From positions 1 through 33,382 of the forward strand of contig JAADGN010000143.1 in assembly GCA_013152325.1 (NCBI GenBank): a stretch of DNA of 33,382 nucleotides, written 5' to 3'. Positions 1 through 7,653 of the stretch are shown here, piece after piece (within the stretch, counting starts at the first letter, position 1; the number at the start of each line of letters is the position of its first letter). A program made the translations under genes and the position numbers. Below the pieces are notes generated by a model that ran no database searches, was not told the DNA's origin, and worked only from the letters and a program-made list of their open reading frames with translations. The DNA is from Chloroflexota bacterium (GTDB lineage: Bacteria; Chloroflexota; Anaerolineae; Anaerolineales; Villigracilaceae).

Positions 1-1576
1 CGTCCGTATGCTCGTCCAGTGTGGCGAAGAAATCCGCGCGGGTGGCGCGGCGGTGGGCATAGGTCGCGGCGTAATCCTTCAAGAAGGCAAAAAAGGCCTT
101 ATCCCCAATACGGACGCGCAGCTCTTCCAGGAACAGCGCGCCGCGCAAATAGACCGCGTTCGTGTAAGGCCGGAAGCCGCCGCCATCGTAGATGGTGGTA
201 TCCACCCAGCCGGAGGGCGAGAACCAATTGACGCGGAAGCGCCACCACCAGTCCACCGGGTAGGGCTGGGTAGATTCGTAATAAATGCGCTCGCTGTACA
301 AGGCCAGCGCCTCGTCCAGCCAGGGTTCCAGCGCCTGGTCGTTGCCGACCAACCCGAACCACCACTGGTGCGCGACCTCGTGCACACCAATGGATATCAA
401 ATTGTTCTTGATCGTGCCGTTGTACTCGTCGTAAAACTCGCTGCCCATAAAGATCAGGCCATCGTATTCCATGCCATCGGGGAGTTGGGTCTCGACAATG
501 CCCAAGCTGGCGTAGGGATAAGGGCCAAAACGCTTGCCGTAAATTGAAATGGCTTTCGCGGCCGCCTGCAAGATGGCATTCCCCGCGCCCTCGTAGTCCG
601 GAAAATAGTAACTCGTCACCGTGACCGAGTCGACGGTCTGCGTGGCGACGAGAAATTTCGTGCTGGCCGAAAAGACGAACGTCCGCGCCGCATCGAGACG
701 ATAGTTCGTCCACTTGCCGTCTTTTTCGCCGGGCGCGCTGGCCGCGATGACGGGGGCGGCATCTTTGTCCTTCACACGGATATTGACGTCGAAGTCCGCG
801 GCGTCATAGACCAGGTGCTCGCCAAGCCCGCTCGGCTCGTGCAGGATCCAGCCCTCGTCCGCATCATACGGCACGACAAAGGGATACCAGTCCACCAGGT
901 TGACCTGGTAACCGACGTAGCCGAAGACATCATCATAGGTTTTCGGAGGCAGATCCAGGTCGTAGCGCAGGGAGATGGTCAGCGTCCCGCCCGGAGACAA
1001 TTCCTGCGGCAGCGTGATCTTCAGGCGGTGGCCTTCCAGGCTGTATTTCGGCTGCACATCATCCACGGTCAGTTCCCCCAAATGGAAACAATCCGTCCAG
1101 TGATTGGGTTCCACAGCCAGGATCAGCTTTTTCAGCGCTGCGCCGGTTCGGTTGGGGTAGGAAATGGTCTCCTCCACCGACAGGCTGCGACCGGCATAGT
1201 CCAGCACGGCGGTGAGGGTGTATTGAGGCCGCGCAGGGATCTCCGGAGCGGGCGTTGTCCCGGTCGGCGTGGGGGGCGGGGAAGTCGCGGCAGGCGTGAG
1301 GGTGAACGTCGGTGTGGCGGAGGGAGAGCCGTCCGCAGTCGGAGTCCACGTCGAGGGAAGAGGACGGAACGGCGTCGGGGAGGCAGTTAGGGCCGGGGGC
1401 GCGGTCGCCAGGACAAGGTCCGGGGACGATGCGGGAGGCGGTGCGAGGGCGACGCATCCGGTCAGGAGAAACACGCCACAAAGAACAGAGAGTACACGGA
1501 GAAAACTCCTTTTTCTCCGTGCTCCCTGCGCGCTGCCCCTGCGGGCACACGTCCGTGGTGAATTCGAATGCTGCAT
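1..1576 (-). CDS. M1-like zinc metallopeptidase lipoprotein, C-terminus cut by window edge
   Basis: The frame is open from the ATG at 1576 to the window edge (about 525 codons). A basic, hydrophobic N-terminus ends in a lipobox (VFLLTGC), followed by a long Ser/Thr/Pro-rich linker, so the protein is probably a lipid-anchored surface enzyme. The gluzincin motif HEVAHQWW puts zinc ligands at about His399 and His403, catalytic Glu400 and third ligand Glu422 (HExxH-x18-E). A GMEY segment stands where M1 aminopeptidases have GAMEN. It closely resembles the upstream neighbour, whose end suggests only about 15 residues are missing here. The ATG starts three bases after the neighbour's stop, so the two are surely co-transcribed. 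The start is the only ATG, GTG or TTG in frame between that stop and the signal peptide, but it gives an unusually long Arg-rich n-region and lacks a clear ribosome site. Substrate is unknown. Confidence 0.85.
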   Translation of the reverse strand, partial: MQHSNSPRTCARRGSAQGARRKRSFLRVLSVLCGVFLLTGCVALAPPPASSPDLVLATAPPALTASPTPFRPLPSTWTPTADGSPSATPTFTLTPAATSPPPTPTGTTPAPEIPARPQYTLTAVLDYAGRSLSVEETISYPNRTGAALKKLILAVEPNHWTDCFHLGELTVDDVQPKYSLEGHRLKITLPQELSPGGTLTISLRYDLDLPPKTYDDVFGYVGYQVNLVDWYPFVVPYDADEGWILHEPSGLGEHLVYDAADFDVNIRVKDKDAAPVIAASAPGEKDGKWTNYRLDAARTFVFSASTKFLVATQTVDSVTVTSYYFPDYEGAGNAILQAAAKAISIYGKRFGPYPYASLGIVETQLPDGMEYDGLIFMGSEFYDEYNGTIKNNLISIGVHEVAHQWWFGLVGNDQALEPWLDEALALYSERIYYESTQPYPVDWWWRFRVNWFSPSGWVDTTIYDGGGFRPYTNAVYLRGALFLEELRVRIGDKAFFAFLKDYAATYAHRRATRADFFATLDEHTD

Positions 1577-1579
1577 CTG

Positions 1580-3076
1580 TCAATGGGGCGTCTGGAAATA
1601 CGTTCCAACGATGTCGGAGAAATCCGCGTCGGTATGCTGGCGCAGGATACGGAAAAAATCGTCCGGTGTGGCAATTCGTCCGCTTTCCCGGGAGAGATAA
1701 TCCTGCAAAAAGGCGAAGAAAGCCTCATCGCCGATGCGCTGACGCAGGTCTTCCAAAAAGTGTGCGCCGCGCAGATAGACCGCGTCCGTGTAGGGGCGGA
1801 AGCCGCCGCCCTCGTAGACCGGGATGTCCACCCAGCCTTCGGGCTGGTAGAAATCCACACGGTAGGCCCACCACCAGGGGATCAGCGCCGGGTCGAGCTC
1901 CTCGTAAAAGATGTGCTCGCTGTAGGTCGCCAGCGACTCGTCCAGCCAGGGTTCGAGCGCCTGGTCGTTGGCAACCTGTTCGAACCACCACTGGTGGGAC
2001 GTCTCGTGCACAGCGACGAAGGTCAGGTAATTTTGGGGCGTGCCGTCGTACAGATTGTAAAAATCACGCGGCAGGAAGTAAAAGGCCGAGTATTCCATGC
2101 CATCGTTGAAGTCGCCCTGCACCGCGCTGAGCGTTTTGTGAGGGTAGGCCCCAAAAGCCCGTTCATACGCCTGCACCGCCCGGATGCTGGCCTGCAGCAC
2201 GGCCCGGGCAGGTTTTTCGTTTAGAGGCAGATAATAACTGAAGACGGTCACCTCGCCGACCGTCCCGCTGACGACCTGGAACTCCGGGCTGGCCGAAAGA
2301 GCAAAGGTGCGCCCTTTTTCGAGGGTGTAGCGCGTCCATTCGCCGCTGGATTCGACGAATCCGCTTGCCGCGACGACCGGCGCCGAATCAGGGTCGGCAA
2401 AGCGCAGGTTGACCTCGTAATCCGCGGCCTCGTAGACCAGGTGCTCGCCGTAATACCAGGGATCGTGCAATATCCAGCCCGCCCCCGCTTCATACGGGAC
2501 GATGAACGGATACCAATTCGTCAGGTTGATCTGGCGAGTGCTGTATCCAAAGATGCGCGGCCGCTGGAGGTTGGGGTCGGTGGGCGCGATCTCAGGCAGG
2601 GACAGGCTGTATTTCAGCGCGAGGGTCAGCGTCGCACCGGCCGGGAGCGGTTGGGGCAAGTCGACCGTCAGCCGCTGGCTGTCCAGCGTGTACGCGCCGA
2701 CGGGCGTATCATCGATTTCCAGTTCAGACAGCGAGAAACAATTTACCCACAGGTTCGGCTCGACCGCCAGAACAAGGTCATTCAGCGCCTCGCCGCTGTG
2801 GTTGGGATAGCGAATGGTCTGCTCCACATCCACGAATTTGCGGGCATAGTCAAGGGTCACGGTGAGGGTATATTGGGCGCGCTCCAGAGGGACGAGGGTG
2901 GGAGAAGGAGCCGGAACGGGCGTTGCAGTCCGAGCGGGGATGCCATCACCCCCGGCACTGCCTTCCGTAGGAGAAGGAAGGTCCGGCGCAGGAGTTGGCG
3001 TCTCACCGGGCGCTGGAGACGAACAACCAGACAAAAGCGTCAACAACAGGATGGCAAAAACGATGATACGCTTCAT
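1580..3076 (-). CDS. M1-like zinc metallopeptidase lipoprotein
   Basis: This 498-residue predicted lipoprotein starts MKRIIVFAILLLTLLSGCSS, a lipobox with Cys at about residue 18, then a Pro/Thr/Gly-rich linker to about residue 65. A beta-rich M1 N-terminal domain and a catalytic domain follow. The catalytic signature is HETSHQWW, with His357, Glu358, His361 and Glu380 (HExxH-x18-E); GMEY replaces the usual GAMEN exopeptidase motif. It is shorter than classical aminopeptidase N and lacks the large C-terminal helical domain. The start at 3076 was preferred over an ATG at 3112, because the longer version would place the start inside the terminator hairpin of the preceding operon and add a non-signal prefix. 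It is the first gene of a tandem duplicated pair. Whether it acts as an aminopeptidase or an endopeptidase cannot be told from sequence. Confidence 0.88.
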   Translation of the reverse strand: MKRIIVFAILLLTLLSGCSSPAPGETPTPAPDLPSPTEGSAGGDGIPARTATPVPAPSPTLVPLERAQYTLTVTLDYARKFVDVEQTIRYPNHSGEALNDLVLAVEPNLWVNCFSLSELEIDDTPVGAYTLDSQRLTVDLPQPLPAGATLTLALKYSLSLPEIAPTDPNLQRPRIFGYSTRQINLTNWYPFIVPYEAGAGWILHDPWYYGEHLVYEAADYEVNLRFADPDSAPVVAASGFVESSGEWTRYTLEKGRTFALSASPEFQVVSGTVGEVTVFSYYLPLNEKPARAVLQASIRAVQAYERAFGAYPHKTLSAVQGDFNDGMEYSAFYFLPRDFYNLYDGTPQNYLTFVAVHETSHQWWFEQVANDQALEPWLDESLATYSEHIFYEELDPALIPWWWAYRVDFYQPEGWVDIPVYEGGGFRPYTDAVYLRGAHFLEDLRQRIGDEAFFAFLQDYLSRESGRIATPDDFFRILRQHTDADFSDIVGTYFQTPH

Positions 3077-3095
3077 ACGCTGAATTTTACCCGCA

Positions 3096-3130
3096 AAAAC
3101 AATCTCCCGCATGTTTGGAACCTGCGGGAG
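3096..3130 (-). terminator. Rho-independent terminator of the metal-uptake operon
   Basis: On the minus strand a 7-bp perfect stem (CTCCCGC at 3130-3124, GCGGGAG at 3110-3104) with a 13-nt loop is followed by ATTGTTTTTG. It lies just past the permease stop at 3138 and before the first M1-like peptidase gene, so it separates the two transcription units. Confidence 0.7.
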
Positions 3131-3137
3131 GCCGGGG

Positions 3138-3989
3138 TCATTGTCTCACACGCTGCCGCAGCATCTTTCCTCCCCACACCAGCCCAAAGACCGCCGTGGC
3201 AATCAGCACGATGGCGGCGCCGGAGGCAATGCCCAGATAGTACGAGAGATACAACCCCACCACGCCCGAAAAAGACGCGATCGACGCGGCCAACGCCATC
3301 ATGATCGGCAGACGTTTGGTCAACAGGTAGGCCGTCGCAGCCGGCGTGACCAGCATGGCGACCATCAGCGCCACGCCAACCGTCTGCATCGAGACCGCGA
3401 TCGTGATCGCGATCAGCACCAGCAGCAGGTAGTGCAGCAGGTTTCCGGGCAGGCGCAGCGTGGAGGCCAGGATCGGGTCGAAGGAGAGCACCAGGAATTC
3501 CTTGTAAAAGGTCAAAATGGTGAGCAGCACCAGCGCGGTGAAGATGCCGGTCAGCCACAGGTCGCTGGTCGAGACGCCCAGCACGTCCCCAAAGAGGAAG
3601 TGCGTCAGGTCCACCGAGTAACTGCGTACAGTCGAGATCAAGGCGATGCCCAGCGCAAACATCCCGGCAAAAACAATGCCAATGGCCGTATCTTCCTTGA
3701 CCTTGCCGCTCTTGCCGATGGCCCCAATGCCCAACGAGGCCAGGATGGCCGTCCCCAGGCTCCACCAGAAAAGATCGCCGCGCGCCGCACCGCCCCCCAC
3801 CAGATAGCCCAGCGCCACACCCGGCAGGACGGCATGCGCCAGCGCATCGCCAAAAAAAGCCATGCCGCGCAGCACGATATACGTCCCAACCGTGGCGCAG
3901 ACAATGCCAACCAGCAAAGCCGCGATCAGGCCGCGCACCATGAAGGCGTACGAAAGCGGCTGCAAAAGAAAATCTGCCAGGCTACTCAT
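3138..3989 (-). CDS. Metal ABC transporter permease, ABC-3 family (ZnuB/MntB-like)
   Basis: This is a 283-residue polytopic inner-membrane protein with about eight hydrophobic segments and the ABC-3 hallmark text near the N-terminus (GTYIVLRGMAFFGDALAHAV). Family members form the channel for zinc, manganese or iron taken from a lipoprotein receptor. The chosen ATG at 3989 overlaps the ATPase stop as ATGAGTAG and has AAGGAG nine bases upstream. An ATG at 3998 sits directly against that ribosome site and is less likely; longer versions would run deep into the ATPase gene. It is the last gene of the operon. The permease itself cannot distinguish zinc from manganese; the Fur-family regulator and three-His receptor favour zinc. 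Confidence 0.9.
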   Translation of the reverse strand: MSSLADFLLQPLSYAFMVRGLIAALLVGIVCATVGTYIVLRGMAFFGDALAHAVLPGVALGYLVGGGAARGDLFWWSLGTAILASLGIGAIGKSGKVKEDTAIGIVFAGMFALGIALISTVRSYSVDLTHFLFGDVLGVSTSDLWLTGIFTALVLLTILTFYKEFLVLSFDPILASTLRLPGNLLHYLLLVLIAITIAVSMQTVGVALMVAMLVTPAATAYLLTKRLPIMMALAASIASFSGVVGLYLSYYLGIASGAAIVLIATAVFGLVWGGKMLRQRVRQ

Positions 3990-4821
3990 CGGCGCCATCT
4001 CCTTCGCCACAACAGGTATCCCCCACGGCAATGATGCCCTGTTCCCCCTCGACAAAATGCAGATGGCTGCCATACGCGTGCATCAGAATCTCCGGCTCGA
4101 AAACCTGCTCCGGCGCGCCGAAGCCGAGCAAGCGCCGGTTGAGCAGCATGACGCGGTCAAAATGCTCGGCGGCCTGACCCAGGTCATGCGTGGCGACCAT
4201 CACCGTCACCCGCTCCTGGCGCAAATCATCCAGGATGCGAAAAATATCCTTCTGCGAAGGGACATCCAGGCCGGTCAGCGGTTCGTCCATCAGCACGAGA
4301 TGAGCCTCTTGGGCCAGCGCACGGGCGATGAACATGCGCTGTTGTTGGCCGCCGGAGAGTTCACTGATCTGCCGCTGCGACAGGTCGGCCATGCCGACCA
4401 CCTCCAGGCTCCGCCGGACGATATTCCAGTCTTGCGCCTTGGGCCAGCGCAGCGGCCCCAGCTTGCCAACACGCCCCATCATGACCACGTCGGCTACACT
4501 GACCGGGAAAGACCAGTCCACCTGGCTGCGCTGGGGCACGTAGGCGATACAGATATGTCCGCTGGGCCGGTCGCCCGCGATGTTCACCTGTCCGCTCAAC
4601 GGCACCAGGATACCCGCAATGACCTTGAACAGGGTGCTCTTCCCGGCCCCATTCGGTCCAATCACGGCCACCCGCTCGCCCGTGTGCAGGTGGAACGTCA
4701 CGTCGTCCAACGCCAGGTGGCCATCATAGCCCGCGCTCAAATGGGAAACGTCCAGTACCGGAGCGCCCTCGGCGTGAACCGCACTCCCGTAAGTGCTGTG
4801 TTTGGATGAAGATGAACTCAT
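3982..4821 (-). CDS. Metal ABC transporter ATP-binding protein (ZnuC/MntA-like)
   Basis: This 279-residue cytoplasmic ATPase energises the adjacent permease. The Walker A motif GPNGAGKST lies near residue 60, the Q-loop at AYVPQRSQVDW, the ABC signature LSGGQQQRMFIARAL near residue 155, Walker B LVLMDEP, the D-loop LTGLDVPSQ, and the switch His in VATHDLGQA. The first roughly 25 residues (Ser-rich) precede the ABC fold and may be an extension or a slightly early start. It starts 26 bases after the binding-protein stop and overlaps the permease start, typical of a translationally coupled uptake operon. Sequence and order fit the zinc/manganese/iron chelate-independent class. Confidence 0.92.
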   Translation of the reverse strand: MSSSSSKHSTYGSAVHAEGAPVLDVSHLSAGYDGHLALDDVTFHLHTGERVAVIGPNGAGKSTLFKVIAGILVPLSGQVNIAGDRPSGHICIAYVPQRSQVDWSFPVSVADVVMMGRVGKLGPLRWPKAQDWNIVRRSLEVVGMADLSQRQISELSGGQQQRMFIARALAQEAHLVLMDEPLTGLDVPSQKDIFRILDDLRQERVTVMVATHDLGQAAEHFDRVMLLNRRLLGFGAPEQVFEPEILMHAYGSHLHFVEGEQGIIAVGDTCCGEGDGADE

Positions 4822-4847
4822 TGTTCGTTCTTTCGCTGCACAAATCC

Positions 4848-5783
4848 CTATTTCAACGCCTCGACAATCGCCGAAACATTGTAGTCCATAAAGTTCAGGT
4901 ACGTGTCCGCCGGGCCGTCCGCCGCGCTCAGTGAGCCGGTATAGATCGGCACCAGTTTCACGCCCGTATCCTCGGCCACCCGCTCCGCCAGCGCAGGATT
5001 AACCGTCTTGCCCGTCAGCACAGCCCTGACGCCGTATTCCCGGATGGCATCCTCGATGGCGGCCAGTTCCTGCGCGGAGGGCGTCGAGCCGGTGCTGAAG
5101 CCGGGGATGATCGCGCCGACCTGCTCAAACCCGTACCGCTCGGCGAAGTAGCCAAAGACCATGTGATCGGTGACCAGTTTGCGATTCTCGGCAGGGATTT
5201 GCGCCACCTGTTCTCGAATCCAGGAGTCCAGTTCCTGCAATTGGGACTCATACGCGGCCGCGTTGGCCGCATACTGCCCGGCGTGGGCGGGATCCGCCGC
5301 GCTCAACGCCTGGGCGACGTTCTCCGTCCAGACGAGGACGTTGTTCGGGTCCATCCAGACATGCGGGTCGGCTCCCGTTTCATGGGCCTGCCCTTCGCCC
5401 CCGGCCATTCCCGTCAATCCCCGCGCCGTGACCCCATCCGAAACCCGGACAACGAGCGCCTGGCTGCCGGCATTATCCAGCAGCGGCTCCAGAAACTCCT
5501 CCAGACCCAGACCGCTGGCAAAGATGACTTGCGCATCCGCCACGGCAGCCACATCCTGCGGACGGGGGTCAAAGGTATGCGGGTCCGTGCCAACAGGCAG
5601 CAGCACTGTCAGGTCCACAAGATCGCCTGCCACCTGACGCACCACGTCGCCGACGATGGTCGTCGTTGCGACCACGCGCAGCCTGCCATCGTCGGTCTCC
5701 GCGGACGAGGGAGCACAACCCGTCAAAGCCGTCATCAAGAGCGGGATCAAAAATAAAACTGTTGCATACCTACGAAACGTCAC
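4848..5783 (-). CDS. Metal-binding ABC receptor lipoprotein (ZnuA/TroA/MntC family)
   Basis: This 311-residue lipoprotein has signal peptide and lipobox LTGC (Cys23). The TroA-type fold shows the three conserved histidine ligands in DPHTFDP (His69), ADPHVWMDP (His141) and TDHMVFGYFAERYG (His207). The fourth ligand, Asp in a TDS motif in manganese receptors, appears replaced by Gly in IYTGSL near residue 283. That leaves a three-His site closer to zinc receptors. The His/Asp-rich loop between the first two ligands is very short (GEGQAHETG). Its start overlaps the end of the regulator gene by 14 bases, and it is followed by the ATPase. Zinc is favoured, manganese not excluded. Confidence 0.9.
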   Translation of the reverse strand: MTFRRYATVLFLIPLLMTALTGCAPSSAETDDGRLRVVATTTIVGDVVRQVAGDLVDLTVLLPVGTDPHTFDPRPQDVAAVADAQVIFASGLGLEEFLEPLLDNAGSQALVVRVSDGVTARGLTGMAGGEGQAHETGADPHVWMDPNNVLVWTENVAQALSAADPAHAGQYAANAAAYESQLQELDSWIREQVAQIPAENRKLVTDHMVFGYFAERYGFEQVGAIIPGFSTGSTPSAQELAAIEDAIREYGVRAVLTGKTVNPALAERVAEDTGVKLVPIYTGSLSAADGPADTYLNFMDYNVSAIVEALK

Positions 5784-6213
5784 GATTCACCTCTGGTTGA
5801 CACTTGGCGCATAGGCCGAACAATTGCAGCCAATGTTCCCGAACGACAAAACCATGTTCGTCGCCAACCCGCGCAAAGAGCGCGGTCAGGTCGTCGCCGT
5901 CAAAATAGACCGCCCGTCCACAGCGCTGACAAATGAGCAGGTGCTGATGTCCCTGCGCATGGGGAAGATAGGCATTGCAGCCCTGCTCCTGATGGACGCG
6001 CTGGATCAAGCCGAGTTCCTCCAGTTTTTCGAGCGTGCGGTAGACGGTAACCAATCCCAAGGCAGGATAGGCCGTCCGCGCCGCGTCATAGACTTCGACC
6101 GGCGTCAGGGCGCGCGCACTGGAGGCAACGACCTGCACCACAGCACGCCGCGCGCCGGTCAGCCGGTACCCGTGGGCTTTGAGTTGGGTGAGCCAATCTT
6201 GACTCTCAGCCAT
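5770..6213 (-). CDS. Fur-family metalloregulator, probably Zur
   Basis: This 147-residue protein has an N-terminal winged helix (residues about 10-85, with TPVEVYDAARTAYPALGLVTVYRTLEKL) and a C-terminal dimerisation and metal domain. The domain contains HAQGHQHLLICQRCG and a final CAKC, so both CxxC pairs of the structural zinc site are present, plus the clustered histidines of the sensor site. The start at 6213 has GAGGTGAG close upstream. The gene leads the metal-uptake operon and overlaps the binding-protein gene by 14 bases. A Fur-type palindrome sits at the predicted transcription start. Autorepression together with the transporter when metal is sufficient is therefore the likely mode. 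Zur is preferred over Mur or Fur from the transporter class; the sensed metal is inference. Confidence 0.88.
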   Translation of the reverse strand: MAESQDWLTQLKAHGYRLTGARRAVVQVVASSARALTPVEVYDAARTAYPALGLVTVYRTLEKLEELGLIQRVHQEQGCNAYLPHAQGHQHLLICQRCGRAVYFDGDDLTALFARVGDEHGFVVREHWLQLFGLCAKCQPEVNRDVS

Positions 6214-6235
6214 ATCTCACCTCGGTAAACGATAA

Positions 6236-6250
6236 TGAAAATCGTTTTCA
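6236..6250. promoter_or_regulatory. Fur/Zur-type operator
   Basis: TGAAAATCGTTTTCA is a 7-1-7 palindrome with six of seven pairs matched. It agrees with the classical Fur-family box (TGATAAT, N, ATTATCA) at 11 of 14 positions. It lies immediately downstream of the -10 box of the regulator-transporter operon, over the predicted start of transcription, where bound repressor would block initiation. Confidence 0.75.
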
Positions 6251-6278
6251 ATTATAAGCAAAAAGGGAGAAACGTCAA
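6251..6278 (-). promoter_or_regulatory. Sigma-70-like promoter of the metal-uptake operon
   Basis: On the minus strand TTGACG (6278-6273), a 16-bp spacer and a perfect TATAAT (6256-6251) precede the regulator gene by about 40 bases. The operator at 6236-6250 abuts the -10 box. Confidence 0.75.
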
Positions 6279-6286
6279 GGGATTCC

Positions 6287-6382
6287 AAAAGTGTCACTGC
6301 GAAGCGCGTTTTCCGCGGCGAAGCAGTCCCCAAGGCAGCCCGGGAGATTGCTTCGCACATTCGGGCTCGCAGCGACACTTTT
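6287..6382. repeat. Palindromic dispersed-repeat-like element
   Basis: The 16-base ends are inverted copies with one mismatch (AAAAGTGTCACTGCGA at 6287-6302, TCGCAGCGACACTTTT at 6367-6382). Inside, a second inverted pair GCGAAGCA and TGCTTCGC is visible. The whole could fold into one long cruciform of about 96 bases. It fills the gap between the metal operon promoter and the methyltransferase 3' end, and has no coding potential of its own. Confidence 0.65.
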
Positions 6383-6408
6383 CGTTTTTATTCACAACTC
6401 AGGCTGCG

Positions 6409-7026
6409 TTACTTTTTTCCTTTGGCAAAACGTACCAGCCCCGGTCCCATCCTGGTCACGCTCCCTGTGAGATGCAGGCCGGCGGCGGTAAAGAGTGCGC
6501 GCAAATCATCCTCGCTCCAGCGATGATGACGTTCAGCACGCGCCGCATAGTTGAGCAGTGTTTCGCGCGCCAAGCCCGTCAGACCGCGCGCCTCGGCCAG
6601 GGCAGCCGCGGCGGATACGCTCATCCGCTCGGATGGGTTGAGGACGGCCACCTCCCCGCCCTCACGCAGCAAACGCGTCATCCCGGTCAGCGCGGCAGGG
6701 GGATCGGGGAGCAGGAAAAGCAGGTTGGAGGCGGTTATCAGGTCGAAAGTTGAAGGTCGAAAGGGCAAAGACAACGCGTCGGCGAGGACCAAATTTCGAT
6801 GAAGGGCATCGCGGAACATCCCGGGGGCGGCGTCCACGCCCAGGGCGCGGCAGCCAACGCGGGTCAGGAGCGCGGGGAGCAGCCCTGGGCCGGTGCCCAC
6901 GTCCAGGGCGCGGCAGCCCGGCGGAGGGGCGATCCATGCCGCGAAGCGTTCCAGCATCCGCCCCCAGCCGGTCTGGGTCTGGAGTTCAAGAAAGTAGCCA
7001 GGGTCGGCGCGCATGGGCAGGGTCAT
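6409..7026 (-). CDS. Class I SAM-dependent methyltransferase
   Basis: This 205-residue protein has the SAM-binding motif I ALDVGTGPG near residue 43. Motif II-like GVDAAPGM follows, then DALSLPF and a post-motif FDLITASNLLFLLPDP, in the Methyltransf_11/UbiE-like pattern. The substrate is not evident. The start ATG at 7026 shares ATGA with the stop of the upstream gene, so the two are translationally coupled; upstream ATGs in the same frame would lie inside that gene. It is the last gene of a two-gene unit. Confidence 0.85.
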   Translation of the reverse strand: MTLPMRADPGYFLELQTQTGWGRMLERFAAWIAPPPGCRALDVGTGPGLLPALLTRVGCRALGVDAAPGMFRDALHRNLVLADALSLPFRPSTFDLITASNLLFLLPDPPAALTGMTRLLREGGEVAVLNPSERMSVSAAAALAEARGLTGLARETLLNYAARAERHHRWSEDDLRALFTAAGLHLTGSVTRMGPGLVRFAKGKK

Positions 7027-7493
7027 GGGATGACGATGATTTGCAAACTGCCGCGATTGTCGTAGAGACCTTCGTCGCAATCGTTCAGGCGCAATTGCAA
7101 AGGGCCATTCGCCGGGGAGACGAATACGCCGCCGTTGCCAAGATAAAAGATTTCACGGCCCACACGCCCGATAAGTGCACCGCGCGGCGCACCGGGGAGA
7201 GGCTCACAGCAATATTCGTGGCCGCAGGTGTAGGACGAACCGGCGGCATCGGCGAGGACGGTTGCGCCATCCGCCGCCTGGCCGGAGAGATAAGCCGCAC
7301 GAAAGGTCTGTTCGCTGCGCAGGAGGAGACCTGTATCCCCCCAACCGCGATCCGCCGGGACCTCAAACACATACGCCCTGACCTGCTCAGGCTCGAGGCG
7401 GAAAGGCGCCGTCCCTCCAGCGGCAGGCAGTCCACCCGCGCAAGCCAAGGCAGTCAACAAAAACAGCAGGATAAACAACCAACGGGGTCGCAT
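7023..7493 (-). CDS. Small exported protein with PA-IL (LecA)-like lectin domain
   Basis: This 156-residue protein has an N-terminal export signal (RWLFILLFLLTALACAGG); the cleavage region LAC resembles a weak lipobox or a type I site. The body fits the PA-IL galactose-lectin pattern, with a W-x-D-TG-hydrophobic strand (GWGDTGLLL), ALIGRVG, then FYLGNGG. The closing block LQLRLNDCDEGLYDNRG is the region that carries calcium and sugar ligands in LecA (an ND...DN/NN pattern). It contains four to five cysteines, including an adjacent pair (CGHEYCC), which may form disulfides outside the cell. It is coupled to the methyltransferase by an ATGA overlap. The family assignment is by motif recognition only; the ligand is unknown. 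Confidence 0.6.
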   Translation of the reverse strand: MRPRWLFILLFLLTALACAGGLPAAGGTAPFRLEPEQVRAYVFEVPADRGWGDTGLLLRSEQTFRAAYLSGQAADGATVLADAAGSSYTCGHEYCCEPLPGAPRGALIGRVGREIFYLGNGGVFVSPANGPLQLRLNDCDEGLYDNRGSLQIIVIP

Positions 7494-7543
7494 GTTTATT
7501 TTTCAGGAACCTTGTGAAGCGGCGAATCTTCGCGGGGTTGCGC

Positions 7544-7653
7544 TAAAAACCTGTCCGAAAAATGTGTAGTAGCGACTTTTAGTCGCTGCTTGACGGCTGA
7601 CACTAAAGTGTGCTACGCGAAGCCGTTACTACAAAAGAATTTTCGGATAGATA
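7544..7653. repeat. MITE-like dispersed repeat, copy 1 (with 20-bp insert)
   Basis: It begins AAAACCTGTCCGAAAAATG and ends ATTTTCGGATAGATAC, giving imperfect inverted ends (TCCGAAAA and TTTTCGGA). Internal short hairpins are AGCGACTTTTAGTCGCT and GACGGCTGA...AGCCGTTAC. Related copies lie at 29300-29387 and, inverted, at 33190-33276. Relative to those, this copy carries 20 extra bases at 7601-7620 inside the GGCT/AGCC hairpin. It ends exactly at the stop codon of the next minus-strand gene. Confidence 0.85.

Noticed and set aside
1441-1576. Possible frameshift at the start of the edge peptidase, with GTG after AAAAAGGAG out of frame
   Set aside because: The GTG frame stops after a few codons, while the frame from the ATG at 1576 runs through the lipobox and peptidase domain, so no frameshift is needed.
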